NCBI RefSeq assembly: GCF_002138415.1
Contig: NZ_CP015612.1
Span: 3,450,001 to 3,514,000 of the forward strand
DNA from: Stenotrophomonas maltophilia
GTDB lineage: Bacteria; Pseudomonadota; Gammaproteobacteria; Xanthomonadales; Xanthomonadaceae
DNA: 64,000 bases
Direction of reading: 5' to 3'
Part shown: positions 9,929 to 18,677 of the stretch, piece by piece
Layout: each line of letters opens with the position of its first letter
Numbering within the stretch: position 1 is the stretch's first letter
Program-made: the position numbers and the translations under genes
The notes under the pieces: generated by a model
The model's database searches: none
The model's input: the letters and a program-made list of their open reading frames with translations, nothing else
What the model was told of the DNA's origin: nothing

Positions 9929-10501
9929 ATGACCGCCAAGAACACCCCCTCCGCCTGGGGGAGTGTCAGCCAGATCCTGCATTGGTTGATCGCACTGCTG
10001 ATCCTCGCCCTGGGCGTGGTCGGCCTGACCATGGGCGAACTGCCCAGGACCCCCAAGTACTTCTGGGTCTACACCGCACACAAGTCGATAGGCATTACCG
10101 TACTGGCGCTGGTGCTGTTCCGCCTCGGGTGGCGCCTGTACGCCGGCGCGCCCAAGCCGGTGCCGGGCGTGCCCAGCTGGCAGGAACGCATCGCCAGCGC
10201 CACCCACGTGCTGTTGTATGTGCTGATGTTCGCCATTCCGCTGTCGGGCTGGCTGTACGACTCGGCCAGTGGCCTGCGCCCGTTCCGCTGGTTCGGCCTG
10301 GTTGATGTGCCCAAGCTGAGCGGCCCGGACCCGCAGGTCGTTGCGGTCTCCCACGCCATCCACGAATACGGCTTCTGGCTGTTGATCGCGGTGGTGCTGG
10401 CTCATGCCGGTGCCGCCTTCTACCACCACCTGTTCCAGCGCGATGCGACCTTGTCCCGCATGTTGCCGCGTGGCTGGCTCGCCTCCCCTCAGAAGGACTG
10501 A
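9929..10501 (+). CDS. Cytochrome b561 family protein (YceJ-like)
   Basis: A 190-residue, four-helix inner-membrane di-heme cytochrome. Histidines likely to ligate haem are visible in the first helix (QILHWLIALL), in the loop ahead of the second (TAHKSIGIT), in THVLLYVLMF, and in the last helix region (AHAGAAFYHH). The length is normal for the family. It would move electrons between the quinone pool and a periplasmic partner. GAGGACC stands upstream of the ATG. It lies between two YceI genes with gaps of 10 and 3 bp, strongly suggesting one transcript and a shared lipid- or quinone-linked redox function. Confidence 0.87.
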   Translation: MTAKNTPSAWGSVSQILHWLIALLILALGVVGLTMGELPRTPKYFWVYTAHKSIGITVLALVLFRLGWRLYAGAPKPVPGVPSWQERIASATHVLLYVLMFAIPLSGWLYDSASGLRPFRWFGLVDVPKLSGPDPQVVAVSHAIHEYGFWLLIAVVLAHAGAAFYHHLFQRDATLSRMLPRGWLASPQKD

Positions 10502-10504
10502 CCG

Positions 10505-11077
10505 ATGAACCTGAAACTGACCACTCCGGCCGCCGTGGCCGCCGCCTTGGCCGGCATGCTGGCCACCGCCCCGGCGCTCGCCGCCGACTACGCGCAGGCT
10601 CCCGGCGCCGGTTCGATCCTGGTGTTCGCCACCAAGTACGACGGTGAAGTGTTCACCGGAAGCTTCCCCGGCTTTGCCACCAAGCTCAGCTTCGACCCGG
10701 CCAACCCGGCCGCCGGTTCGCTGGACGTGGTGATCCCGCTGGCCGGCGCCAAGAGCGGCAACAGCGACCGCGACTCGACCCTGCAGACCGCCGACTTCTT
10801 CAACGTCGGCAAGTTCGCCACTGCGCGCTACACCGCCAAGGGCTTCCGTGCGGTGGGCAACGACCAGTTCGCCGCCGACGGCACCCTGGAACTGCGCGGC
10901 GTCAGCAAGCCGGTCACCCTCACCTTCACCTGGAAGCCGGGCACCCAGCCAGTGCTGACCGGCAAGGCCACGGTCAAGCGCCTGGACTTCGGCGTCGGCG
11001 GCGGTGATTGGGCCGACACCAAGACCATTCCGGACGAAACCGCGATCAGCACGATCGTGAAGTTCGACGCGAAATAA
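10505..11077 (+). CDS. YceI family periplasmic protein (second copy)
   Basis: A 190-residue protein with a cleavable signal peptide (AALAGMLATAPALAA) and the YceI barrel. Diagnostic strands are GSILVFATKYDGEVF near the N-terminus, then GSLDVVIPLAGAKSG and GTLELRGVSKPVTLTF. It begins 3 bp after the cytochrome b561 stop, so translation is probably coupled. It is clearly diverged from the first YceI protein at 9280, so the two may bind different ligands. It is the last gene of the operon: a SMAG dimer follows directly and the next gene is convergent. Confidence 0.86.
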   Translation: MNLKLTTPAAVAAALAGMLATAPALAADYAQAPGAGSILVFATKYDGEVFTGSFPGFATKLSFDPANPAAGSLDVVIPLAGAKSGNSDRDSTLQTADFFNVGKFATARYTAKGFRAVGNDQFAADGTLELRGVSKPVTLTFTWKPGTQPVLTGKATVKRLDFGVGGGDWADTKTIPDETAISTIVKFDAK

Positions 11078-11087
11078 GACGATCCCG

Positions 11088-11153
11088 GTAGTGGCGGCCG
11101 CTGGCCGGCAATCTCACCGATCCGGGCAGCTGCCGGCCAGCGGCCGGCACTAC
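11088..11153. repeat. SMAG dimer between yceI and glutaredoxin genes
   Basis: Two GTAG-headed palindromes (GTAG-TGGCGGCCGCTGGCCGGCA and its inverted partner ending CACTAC) separated by about 20 bp. The inverted copy supplies the TAG stop codon of the convergent glutaredoxin gene. A transcript would fold into one long hairpin and may end or stabilise both mRNAs. Confidence 0.75.
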
Positions 11154-11380
11154 CGATCGACGGCCAGCCAGGCCTGCACGGTGGCCGCATCGAACGGCCA
11201 GTCCAGTTCGCGCTGCCCCGCCTCATCGCGCAGCACCGGCACCCGCGCGCCGTAGCGCGATTCCAGCGCCGGCTGGTCATCCAGGAACACCGATTCGAAC
11301 TCCGGCGCCCTGGCCTTGGCCAGCTCGGCCAGGGCCATGTCGCACAGGTGGCAGTCGTCACGCTGGAACAGAGTCAACAC
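11150..11380 (-). CDS. Glutaredoxin family protein
   Basis: A 76-residue thioredoxin-fold protein (glutaredoxin-like, DUF836/NrdH-size). It opens with LTLFQRDDCHLCDMAL, where CHLC is the redox CxxC. The later YGARVPVLRDE carries the cis-proline segment (RVPVL) of the fold. I chose GTG at 11380 because AAGGAG lies 9 nt upstream and the protein then starts exactly at the first strand. In-frame starts further up would run into the divergent sdaA promoter. The TAG stop lies within the GTAG head of a SMAG repeat. Substrate is not known. Confidence 0.8.
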   Translation of the reverse strand: MLTLFQRDDCHLCDMALAELAKARAPEFESVFLDDQPALESRYGARVPVLRDEAGQRELDWPFDAATVQAWLAVDR

Positions 11381-11440
11381 CGGTTGGGTCTCCTTGGCGG
11401 AAATGCTGCGCCGCAGCCATGGAAGTGCGGCGTGAACCGC

Positions 11441-11446
11441 TACAAT
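11441..11446 (+). promoter_or_regulatory. Possible -10 box for sdaA
   Basis: TACAAT stands 34 bp upstream of the sdaA start within a small CCGCT/AGCGG inverted repeat. No convincing -35 hexamer is visible. Confidence 0.35.
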
Positions 11447-11480
11447 AGCGGTCTCTTCCGGTACCCGCAGTACGGCAACC

Positions 11481-12863
11481 ATGGCTGTCAGCACGTTCGA
11501 CGTTTTCAAGATCGGCATTGGCCCGAGCTCCTCGCACACCGTCGGGCCGATGAAGGCCGCCGAGCGATTCATCCACCGCTGGCTGCTCGACCCGGGCCGC
11601 CTGCACGAGGTCGCGCGCATCCGTGCCGATGTCTACGGCTCGCTGGCGCTGACCGGCCGCGGCCATGGCACCGACAAGGCGATCCTGCTGGGCCTGGAAG
11701 GGCAGCGGCCGAACCTGATCGACCCGGACATCATCCCGGCCACCCTGGAGCGCATCCGCAGCAGCAAGCGCATCCAGCTGATGGGCCAGCACGAGATCGC
11801 CTTCGACGAGAAGCGCGACCTCGGCATGAACAAGCGCCAGAAGCTGCCGTACCACACCAACGGCATGCGCTTCACCGCGTACAACGCCGACGACGAAGTG
11901 ATCGCCACCCGCGATTACTACTCGGTCGGTGGTGGCTTCGTGGTCAACCAGGACGACGCGGCCGATGACCGCATCGTGCCCGATGAAACCCCGCTGCCCT
12001 ACCCGTTCAAGAGCGGCGACGAGCTGCTGGCACAGACCGCACGCAGCGGCCTGAGCATTGCCCAGCTGATGTTCGAGAACGAAAAGTGCTGGCGCAGCGA
12101 AGACGAGATCCGCGCCCAGCTGCGCGAGATCTGGAGCGCGATGCAGTCGTGCGTGACGCGCGGCATCCGCGAGGAAGGCGTGCTGCCGGGTGGCCTCAAG
12201 GTCGGCCGTCGTGCACCGGCGCTGTACCGCGAGCTGTCGTCGAAGCCGGAAGCGGCAATGCGCGACCCGCTGACCACGCTGGACTGGGTCAACCTGTACG
12301 CGCTGGCGGTGAACGAAGAGAACGCCGCCGGTGGCCGTGTGGTGACCGCGCCGACCAACGGTGCGGCCGGCGTGCTGCCGGCGGTGCTGCATTACTTCGA
12401 CCGTTTCTGCCCCGGCGCCAACGAGCAGCGCGTATTCGACTTCCTGTTGACCTCGGCAGCGATCGGCATCCTGTACAAGGAAAACGCTTCGATTTCCGGT
12501 GCCGAAGTGGGCTGCCAGGGCGAAGTGGGCGTGGCCTGTTCGATGGCGGCCGGTGGCCTGGTCGCGGCGCTGGGTGGCAATCCCAGCCAGATCGAGAATG
12601 CCGCGGAAATCGGCATGGAACACAACCTCGGCCTGACCTGCGACCCGATCGGTGGCCTGGTGCAGATCCCCTGCATCGAACGCAACGCAATGGGTGCGGT
12701 GAAGGCGATCAATGCCTCGCGCATGGCGATGCGTGGCGACGGCAAGCACAAGGTGTCGCTGGACAAGGTGATCAAGACCATGCGCGATACCGGCCGCGAC
12801 ATGCAGGACAAGTACAAGGAAACCAGCCGCGGTGGCCTGGCGGTGAACGTCATCGAGTGCTGA
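11481..12863 (+). CDS. sdaA: L-serine ammonia-lyase (L-serine deaminase)
   Basis: A 460-residue single-chain iron-sulfur serine deaminase converting L-serine to pyruvate and ammonia in the cytosol. The N-terminal [19 protein letters not shown] is the beta-domain signature. The C-terminal catalytic domain has [18 protein letters not shown] and [16 protein letters not shown]. Cysteines in these segments hold the 4Fe-4S cluster. Length matches E. coli SdaA (about 454). It stands alone, divergent from a glutaredoxin gene and followed by a SMAG palindrome. Confidence 0.95.
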   Translation: MAVSTFDVFKIGIGPSSSHTVGPMKAAERFIHRWLLDPGRLHEVARIRADVYGSLALTGRGHGTDKAILLGLEGQRPNLIDPDIIPATLERIRSSKRIQLMGQHEIAFDEKRDLGMNKRQKLPYHTNGMRFTAYNADDEVIATRDYYSVGGGFVVNQDDAADDRIVPDETPLPYPFKSGDELLAQTARSGLSIAQLMFENEKCWRSEDEIRAQLREIWSAMQSCVTRGIREEGVLPGGLKVGRRAPALYRELSSKPEAAMRDPLTTLDWVNLYALAVNEENAAGGRVVTAPTNGAAGVLPAVLHYFDRFCPGANEQRVFDFLLTSAAIGILYKENASISGAEVGCQGEVGVACSMAAGGLVAALGGNPSQIENAAEIGMEHNLGLTCDPIGGLVQIPCIERNAMGAVKAINASRMAMRGDGKHKVSLDKVIKTMRDTGRDMQDKYKETSRGGLAVNVIEC

Positions 12864-12866
12864 AAT

Positions 12867-12894
12867 GTAGCGCCGGGCCCATTCTCGGCTCTAC
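12867..12894 (+). repeat. SMAG palindrome downstream of sdaA
   Basis: GTAG-CGCCGGGCCCATTCTCGGCTCTAC begins 3 bp after the sdaA stop. It has the GTAG head and the imperfect GCCGGG/CTCGGC arms of the family. Confidence 0.6.
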
Positions 12895-12956
12895 ATCGGA
12901 CAACATCGTCACCGCGTTCCAGTTAGGCTCGGGGCTCCCTCGCCCCGGATTGCCCC

Positions 12957-13952
12957 ATGCGCGTGATCACTGCCGCCCTGCTTGCCTGCCTGCCGCTGTC
13001 CGCCCTCGCCGCGCCTACCTACGGGCCACGGCTGGAGGGTTTCGACTACGGCTATCCGGTGAAGATCTTCGCGCTGGAGTCGCAGCGGCAGCCACTGGAA
13101 ATGGCGTACCTGGACATCGCGCCGAAGAAGGCGCCCATCGGCGTGGTGGTGCTGCTGCACGGCAAGAACTTCTGTGCCGCCACCTGGAAGGAATCGATCA
13201 AGCCGCTGGTCGCCGCCGGCTACCGGGTGATCGCCCCGGACCAGGTGGGCTTCTGCAAATCCAGCAAGCCCGAACGCTACCAGTATTCGTTCGCGCAGCT
13301 GGCTGCCAACACCCATGCCCTGTTGCAGCAACTGCAGCTGGGTGATGTACCGGTGCACCTGGTCGGGCACTCGATGGGTGGCATGCTGGCGGTGCGCTAC
13401 GCGCTGATGTTCCCGCAGGACCTGCGCAGCCTGTCGCTGGTCAACCCGATCGGGCTGGAGGACTGGAAGGCGCTGGGTGTTCCGTGGCGCAGCGTGGACG
13501 CGTGGTACGCCGGCGAAATGAACATCAGCTATGACAGCATCCGCCGCTACCAGCTGGAGGTGTACTACGACGGCAAATGGAAGCCGGCGTATGAACCGTG
13601 GGCGCGGATGCAATCCGGCATGTACGAAGGCCCGGGCAAGCAGGCCGTTGCATGGAGCCAGGCGCTGGCCTCGGACATGGTGTTCAACCAGCCGGTGGTC
13701 TACGAACTGAAGAACCTGCAGGTGCCGACCACGCTGTTCATCGGCCAGAAAGACCGCACGGCGATCGGCCGTGACCTGGCGCCGCCTGCAGCAAAGGCGA
13801 CGCTGGGCAACTATCCCGCACTCGGCAAAGCGGCGGCGGCGGCGATTCCGGGCGCGATGCTGGTCGAGTTCGCCGAACTGGGCCATTCGCCACAGGTGCA
13901 GGATCCGAAGCAGTTCAACAGCGCATTGTTGAAGGCGTTGAAGTCGCGCTGA
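12957..13952 (+). CDS. Alpha/beta hydrolase, exported
   Basis: A 331-residue alpha/beta-hydrolase with a signal peptide (AALLACLPLSALAAP), so likely periplasmic. VVVLLHGKNF is the oxyanion-hole loop. LVGHSMGGMLAVRYA contains the nucleophile Ser in GHSMG. The likely catalytic His is in FAELGHSPQVQ near the C-terminus, and an acid residue may be in IGQKDRTA. Substrate is unknown. Genes of this kind are often labelled proline iminopeptidase- or haloalkane dehalogenase-like, but nothing here decides that. It is monocistronic, between sdaA and the convergent hom gene, with a SMAG dimer after it. Confidence 0.85.
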   Translation: MRVITAALLACLPLSALAAPTYGPRLEGFDYGYPVKIFALESQRQPLEMAYLDIAPKKAPIGVVVLLHGKNFCAATWKESIKPLVAAGYRVIAPDQVGFCKSSKPERYQYSFAQLAANTHALLQQLQLGDVPVHLVGHSMGGMLAVRYALMFPQDLRSLSLVNPIGLEDWKALGVPWRSVDAWYAGEMNISYDSIRRYQLEVYYDGKWKPAYEPWARMQSGMYEGPGKQAVAWSQALASDMVFNQPVVYELKNLQVPTTLFIGQKDRTAIGRDLAPPAAKATLGNYPALGKAAAAAIPGAMLVEFAELGHSPQVQDPKQFNSALLKALKSR

Positions 13953-13965
13953 CCGACGGCCCCGT

Positions 13966-14041
13966 GTAGCCGAGCCCATGCTCGGCTCCTCCGGCAGGAT
14001 GGAACGACGCCAGGAGCAGCCGAGCATGGGCTCGGCTCTAC
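13966..14041. repeat. SMAG dimer
   Basis: GTAG-CCGAGCCCATGCTCGGCT (plus) and an inverted copy ending CTCGGCTCTAC, separated by about 30 bp, between the convergent hydrolase and hom genes. Confidence 0.72.
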
Positions 14042-14054
14042 ACAAGCGATGCGA

Positions 14055-15122
14055 TCAACTTACGATCCGCAGCACGTCATCCAGCAACGCAGCCGCGGTG
14101 ACTTCCGCGCCCGCACCTGGCCCCTGGATCAACAACGGCTGGCGCTGATAGCGATCGCTGTGGATCGCTACCCGGTTGTCGGTGCCCGCGCCCTGTGCCA
14201 GCGGATGATCGGCCGGCAGCTCGCGCAGGCCTACCTGCGCACCGTTGCCATCAACGCGACCGACAAAACGCAACACACGCCCGTTGTCGCGTGCCCGCTG
14301 CCAGCGCGCCTGCAGCGGCGCATCCAGCTGCTCCAGTGCAGCCACTGCGTCCTCCAGCGGCAACGCTGCCAGCGCTTCAGGTACCAGTGAATCCACCTGC
14401 ACCTGCGAAGCATCCAGCGCCAGCCCGCTGCTGCGCGCCAGGATCAGCAACTTGCGGCGCACGTCCTCGCCGGACAGGTCCAGGCGCGGGTCCGGTTCGG
14501 TGTAGCCCGCCGCCAGCGCTTCGCGCACCGCCGCCGAGAACGGCGACTGGCCGTCATAGCGATGGAACAGCCACGCCAGCGAACCGGACAGCACGCCCTC
14601 GATGGCATGGATGTGATCGCCACCGGCCACCAGCGCACGCAGGCTGCTCAACAGCGGCAGGCCCGCGCCCACCGTCGCGCTGTCGCCATAACGCGCGCCA
14701 CTGTCGGCACAGCTTTCCGCAATGGCCTGCGCACGAGCCAGCTGCGCACCACGGCCCAGCTTGTTGGCGGTCACCACGTGCACGCCGCGCGCCAGCCACT
14801 GCACGTGACGCGCGGCGACGTCTTCGCTGGCAGTGGCATCGACCACCACATCACCACGCTCCAGTCCTTCGGCGCTGGCCCACGGCGGCGAGCTGAGGCC
14901 GTCACGCGGTGCGCGCCGTGCCAGCTCCAGCGGCAGCGCCAGATCGCGGTCGATCGCCAGCGCGGTGCGCGAATTGGCCAACCACTGCACGCTGGGCAGT
15001 TCCAGCCCACGTGCCTGCAACGCCTGGTAGCGCTGCACGAAGGCCGAGCCCACCGTGCCGGTGCCAAGCAGCGCCAGTCGTCCCACGCCAAGCGCAGGAA
15101 TTTCAGCGGCCAGTGCGCTCAT
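14055..15122 (-). CDS. hom: Homoserine dehydrogenase
   Basis: A 355-residue NAD(P)H-dependent dehydrogenase that reduces aspartate semialdehyde to homoserine. The N-terminal LALLGTGTVGSAFVQRY is the Rossmann GxGxxG motif. VVTANKLGRGAQLARA and GVLSGSLAWLF belong to the substrate domain. It has neither an aspartokinase part nor an ACT domain, so it resembles the dehydrogenase half of ThrA/MetL and should lack feedback by threonine. Its ATG overlaps the metB stop by 4 bp (ATGA) and it is third in metX-metB-hom, so it supplies homoserine specifically for methionine synthesis under the SAM riboswitch. Confidence 0.92.
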   Translation of the reverse strand: MSALAAEIPALGVGRLALLGTGTVGSAFVQRYQALQARGLELPSVQWLANSRTALAIDRDLALPLELARRAPRDGLSSPPWASAEGLERGDVVVDATASEDVAARHVQWLARGVHVVTANKLGRGAQLARAQAIAESCADSGARYGDSATVGAGLPLLSSLRALVAGGDHIHAIEGVLSGSLAWLFHRYDGQSPFSAAVREALAAGYTEPDPRLDLSGEDVRRKLLILARSSGLALDASQVQVDSLVPEALAALPLEDAVAALEQLDAPLQARWQRARDNGRVLRFVGRVDGNGAQVGLRELPADHPLAQGAGTDNRVAIHSDRYQRQPLLIQGPGAGAEVTAAALLDDVLRIVS

Positions 15123-16354
15123 GCGTCCACCACCTGTTTGCGACGCGCGGCTGCATCGATCACGGCTTCGGCGCGCTGCAGCGCGGCACCGAGATCGGCC
15201 AGCAGGTCACGCTCGGCCTCGATACCGACCGACAGGCGCAGCAGCCCTTCGCTGATGCCGGCCGCCGCGCGTGCTTCGGCCGTCATCGCTGCATGGGTCA
15301 TGGTGGCCGGATGCGCGATCAGGCTTTCGACGCCGCCCAGCGATTCGGCCAGGGTGAAACAGCGCAGCCCGTCGACAAACGCACGCACCGCCGCGTGCGG
15401 ATCATCACCGGCGCAGTGCGCGAGTTCGAACGACAGCATCGCACCGAAACCACTCTGCTGGCGTGCGGCGATGGCATGGCCGGGGTGATCGGCCAGGCCC
15501 GGGTAGTACACCGCGCCGACCGCCGGATGCTGGTCCAGCAGGGCAACGATCGACGCGGTGTTCTCCTGGTGCACGCGCAGGCGTGCGTCCAGCGTGCGCA
15601 GGCCGCGCAGGGTCAGGAAAGCATCGAACGGTGAACCGGTCAGGCCCAGTGCGTTGCCCCACCACACCAGCTGCTCATGCAGTGCCGGATCGCGCGCGAC
15701 CACCGCACCACCCACCACATCACTGTGGCCATTGATGTACTTGGTGGTGGAATGCAGCACCAGGTCGGCACCGAACGACAGCGGTTGCTGCAGCGCCGGC
15801 GACAGGAAGGTGTTGTCGACCACCACCAGTGCACCGGCTTTGTGTGCGGCATCGATGACGAAGCGCAGGTCGGTGATGCGCAGCAGCGGGTTGGACGGCG
15901 TTTCCACCAGCACCAGCTTCGGCTGCGCGGCCAGCGCCTGTGCCAGCGCGCGCGGATCGGTCAGGTCAGCGGTGACCAGTTCGAAGTGGCCCTTCTTCGC
16001 CAGCGCATTGAACAGCCGCCAGCTGCCGCCGTAGGCATCGTGCGGCACCACCAGCGTGTCGCCCGGCTGCAGCAGCGCGTTCAGCACCAGGTTGATCGCG
16101 CCCATGCCGGTCGCAGTGATGACGCCGCCGGCGCCGCCCTCCAGTTCCGCCAGCGCCTCGCCCAGCAGGTCGCGGGTCGGGTTGCCACTGCGCGTGTAGT
16201 CGTACTGGCGCTTGTTGCCGAAGCCTTCAAAGCTGAAGTTCGACGACAGCACGATCGGCGGCGTGACCGCGCCATGCGCGGTATCCCGATCGATGCCGGC
16301 ACGGACGGCGGCAGTGGTGCGGCTACAGGACGGCTCGTTGGCGTGCAGGCTCAT
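15119..16354 (-). CDS. metB: Cystathionine gamma-synthase (PLP trans-sulfuration enzyme)
   Basis: A 411-residue Cys/Met metabolism PLP enzyme. Typical blocks are YDYTRSGNPTRDLLGEALAELEGG near the N-terminus, VVDNTFLSPALQQPL, and HSTTKYINGHSDVVGG containing the PLP lysine. ETPSNPLLRITDL is also canonical. It joins an activated homoserine with cysteine to make cystathionine. A related O-acylserine or O-acylhomoserine sulfhydrylase activity cannot be excluded, given the doubt about the acyl acceptor of the neighbouring MetX. Its start overlaps metX by 4 bp and its stop overlaps hom by 4 bp, so the three are translationally coupled. Confidence 0.88.
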   Translation of the reverse strand: MSLHANEPSCSRTTAAVRAGIDRDTAHGAVTPPIVLSSNFSFEGFGNKRQYDYTRSGNPTRDLLGEALAELEGGAGGVITATGMGAINLVLNALLQPGDTLVVPHDAYGGSWRLFNALAKKGHFELVTADLTDPRALAQALAAQPKLVLVETPSNPLLRITDLRFVIDAAHKAGALVVVDNTFLSPALQQPLSFGADLVLHSTTKYINGHSDVVGGAVVARDPALHEQLVWWGNALGLTGSPFDAFLTLRGLRTLDARLRVHQENTASIVALLDQHPAVGAVYYPGLADHPGHAIAARQQSGFGAMLSFELAHCAGDDPHAAVRAFVDGLRCFTLAESLGGVESLIAHPATMTHAAMTAEARAAAGISEGLLRLSVGIEAERDLLADLGAALQRAEAVIDAAARRKQVVDA

Positions 16355-17382
16355 GCGGACTCTCCAGAAGTGCGGAAGGCGGTGGCAAGGATCGCGTCGA
16401 TGCGATCGGTTTCTTTGAGGAAGGCGTCGTGGCCATAGGGCGAGCGCAGCACGCGCAGGCTGCCGCGCGGGCCCAGCCCTTCGACCAGGCCGACCAGGTC
16501 GGCCAGCGGCACCAGGCGGTCACCCTCCACCGCGACCACCACGGTGGGTGGCAGGATCGCGGCAGGGTCCACACGGTGCAGGTCGATCGATTCAGACAGG
16601 CGCAGGTAGGCGGTCACCGGCGTGCGCGCGACGTACTGCGCACCGGCAGCGTCGAGATAGTCTTCGGCGGCTACGCGCACGCGGCCGTTGATCACTTCCG
16701 GCGCGGCGTCGAAGCGCTCGCCGAATTCTTCCGGCGTGCGGTAGCTGAGCATGGCGAACTGCCGGGCCAACGCCAGCCCGTGGTCTTCACCGCACTGCAG
16801 CTGGCCCAGCGCGACCGCGCGGCGCTGCAAGGCACGCCAGGCGGCGGCATACGGATGCGGACGATGCGCGCCGCTGGCCAGCACCAGCTGGCGCACGCGG
16901 GCCCGATGACGGATCGCGAACTGCTGGCCGACCAGCGCGCCATACGAATAGCCGACGAAGGCCTTCAGCGCGCGAATGCCGAGGTGGTCCAGCAGCAGCG
17001 CCAGTGCATCGGCCTGGTCGGCGGTATCGATCGGCACATCCAGTGCACCGTCGGCGCCGATGAAGTCGAAGGCCAGTACACGCAGCTGCTGCGGATCCAG
17101 CGCGCGCCCGCTGCCGACCAGGTCTTCGGCCCAGCCTTTCTCGCTGAACTGTGCATTGGACGCCACGTGGCGATGGGCGGAAATGCCGCCGGCCAGCACC
17201 ACCACCGGCGCATTGGCCGGGCCGACCCACTCATAGCGCAGGCGCACCGGGCTGGGGCCGGCGTGACGCATCGACAGCACCGCGGCGAACTCACCGCGCT
17301 CGGCATGCACGCGGTCTTCGACCGGCACGCTGACGGGGATAAAGGGTTCGGGGCGAATGGCGGTACTGGCGGCGAAGCTCAT
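16351..17382 (-). CDS. metX: MetX-like acyltransferase (homoserine or serine O-succinyltransferase)
   Basis: A 343-residue alpha/beta-hydrolase-fold acyltransferase. VVVLAGGISAHRHV is the oxyanion region. The nucleophile elbow is VGYSYGALVG, unlike the GGSMGGMQ of textbook homoserine acetyltransferases. The catalytic His is in YGHDAFLKE and an Asp is in VEGDRLVPLAD. Xanthomonad MetX proteins are known to use succinyl-CoA, and some members have been assigned as serine O-succinyltransferases, so the acceptor (homoserine for methionine, serine for cysteine) is uncertain. ATG 17382 starts the conserved region. The next gene overlaps by 4 bp. A SAM-I aptamer lies in the leader, which favours a role in methionine supply. 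Confidence 0.85.
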   Translation of the reverse strand: MSFAASTAIRPEPFIPVSVPVEDRVHAERGEFAAVLSMRHAGPSPVRLRYEWVGPANAPVVVLAGGISAHRHVASNAQFSEKGWAEDLVGSGRALDPQQLRVLAFDFIGADGALDVPIDTADQADALALLLDHLGIRALKAFVGYSYGALVGQQFAIRHRARVRQLVLASGAHRPHPYAAAWRALQRRAVALGQLQCGEDHGLALARQFAMLSYRTPEEFGERFDAAPEVINGRVRVAAEDYLDAAGAQYVARTPVTAYLRLSESIDLHRVDPAAILPPTVVVAVEGDRLVPLADLVGLVEGLGPRGSLRVLRSPYGHDAFLKETDRIDAILATAFRTSGESA

Positions 17383-17460
17383 GGCGGGATCCGGTTGGGG
17401 AATCGGCCATCGAGCCTTCGCGGGCCCGCGTTCGAGATGCACGTGCGGTGCATGGTTCGA

Positions 17461-17575
17461 ACCATCTTTCGGTGGACGCCACGGTCCCCGCAGGATTTGG
17501 CACCTACGCAGACGCTTTCGCATCCGCGGGCTGCCCCGGCTTCAAAGGGCCTGTCCCTCTGCCGGTCTCGATGGT
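17461..17575 (-). promoter_or_regulatory. SAM-I (S-box) riboswitch upstream of metX-metB-hom
   Basis: Read on the minus strand, the aptamer opens with ACCATC (17570-17575), which pairs with GATGGT (17461-17466) as P1. It contains the invariant SAM-I segments GCAGAGGGACAGGCCC, TTTGAAGCCGGGGCAGCC, and AGGTGCCAAATCCTGC in the right order and spacing, plus a GGAC/GTCC P4 stem. Downstream of P1 the strand continues as a GATGGTTCGAACCATGC alternative palindrome and an ATGCAC/GTGCAT hairpin. There is no uridine run, so control is more likely at translation start than by termination. SAM binding should lower operon expression. Confidence 0.92.
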
Positions 17576-17581
17576 GGGGCC

Positions 17582-17610
17582 ACGATGCCAGCCCTTTCCG
17601 GCACTGTCAA
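17582..17610 (-). promoter_or_regulatory. Probable sigma-70 promoter for metX operon
   Basis: TTGACA (complement at 17605-17610) is followed after 17 nt by CATCGT (17582-17587) preceded by TGG, an extended -10. It lies just upstream of the SAM-I aptamer, as expected for the transcript start. Confidence 0.55.
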
Positions 17611-17726
17611 TCCCTTCATGCGGATAAAGCGATGAATATTTTTGAAGCCACTATGCGAAGGCCGTCCCGGTCGTTCCGTTCAGGATCAGCTACAGTCCCG
17701 GCGGTCCCTATCCACTGGAACCACAG

Positions 17727-18611
17727 ATGCTGCGCCTGCCCCTGACCTGCCTGCTGATGTCCCTGCTGGCGAGCACGACGGCCAGCGCCGGTGACTGGCG
17801 CCAGGGCTGGGGATTGGTTTCCCCCGCCACCCCAACCTCCCAGGCTGGCAGTGCCGAGGGCGCCGCCCCCATGGCCCGGCTGCGCCTGCAGCCGGTCGGC
17901 ACGCAATGGCAGGCCCGGATCGACAACGGGCTGGCAGGGCCGCTACAGATTCAGCTGCGCGCCGCCCCCGGACACCCGGTCGAAGGGCTGCCGGTGCAAT
18001 CGCTGATCCAGGGCGACAGCAGCCTGGTGGTCGGCCACCTGCCCGCCCCTCTCGATGGCCGCACGCTGGATCTACGCCTGCAGTCGGTGCCGGGCAACCC
18101 GGCCGCACAGGCCGAAGATGTCGCCTATCGCCTGCCGTTCGATGCGGCCCGTCCGCGCGTGGACCAGGCGCCGCAGGGCCGGTTCAGCCACGATGACGAG
18201 GAGAACCGCGACGCGGTGGACTTCGCACTCCCGGAGGGCACGCTGGTGCTGGCCGCGCGCGAGGGTACGGTGATGCAGATCCAGGATGGCTTCCGTGGCA
18301 ACGGCCAGGACCGCGAACGTGATGGTGCCCGCGCCAACTTCATCCGCGTGCTGCACAGCGACGGCAGCATGGCGCTGTACGGCCACCTGCAGGCCGGCGG
18401 CATGCGCGTGCGTCGCGGCCAGGCGGTGGGCGCCGGGCAGCCCATCGGCCTGTCCGGCAACAGCGGATTCAGCAGCGCGCCGCACCTGCACTTCGTGGTG
18501 CAGGTCAACCGCGGCATGGGCCTGCGCTCGGTGCCGGCACGCATCTTCGCCGAGCAGGGCCAGCTGCAGTTCGCCCGCCAGGGCGAGGCCAACGGCGGCA
18601 TCGGGCGCTGA
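17727..18611 (+). CDS. M23 family metallopeptidase (LytM-type)
   Basis: A 294-residue secreted protein: a signal peptide (LLMSLLASTTASAG), a beta-rich N-terminal region of about 120 residues, then an M23 domain. The metal site is recognisable in DAVDFALPEGTLVLAAREG and in SAPHLHFVVQV with its HLH pair. The usual HxGxD is altered to RDAVD, and an upstream His (FSHDDEEN) may take the first ligand position as in the related AVDFA subgroup. It would cleave cell-wall cross-links or act as an amidase activator. It is divergent from the metX riboswitch leader and is followed closely by prfC, which has its own promoter. Confidence 0.82.
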   Translation: MLRLPLTCLLMSLLASTTASAGDWRQGWGLVSPATPTSQAGSAEGAAPMARLRLQPVGTQWQARIDNGLAGPLQIQLRAAPGHPVEGLPVQSLIQGDSSLVVGHLPAPLDGRTLDLRLQSVPGNPAAQAEDVAYRLPFDAARPRVDQAPQGRFSHDDEENRDAVDFALPEGTLVLAAREGTVMQIQDGFRGNGQDRERDGARANFIRVLHSDGSMALYGHLQAGGMRVRRGQAVGAGQPIGLSGNSGFSSAPHLHFVVQVNRGMGLRSVPARIFAEQGQLQFARQGEANGGIGR

Positions 18612-18625
18612 ACGGCCCCGGCCGG

Positions 18626-18659
18626 TATAATCGGGCGCTTATCTCTTTGAAAAGCGCCC
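18626..18659 (+). promoter_or_regulatory. prfC promoter -10 and initial hairpin
   Basis: A perfect TATAAT (18626-18631) is followed at once by an 8-bp inverted repeat GGGCGCTT (18633-18640) / AAGCGCCC (18652-18659), 18 bp before the prfC start. No good -35 is seen. The hairpin would form at the very 5' end of the mRNA. Confidence 0.5.
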
Positions 18660-18677
18660 CGGGCGGGCGCCACTGCC

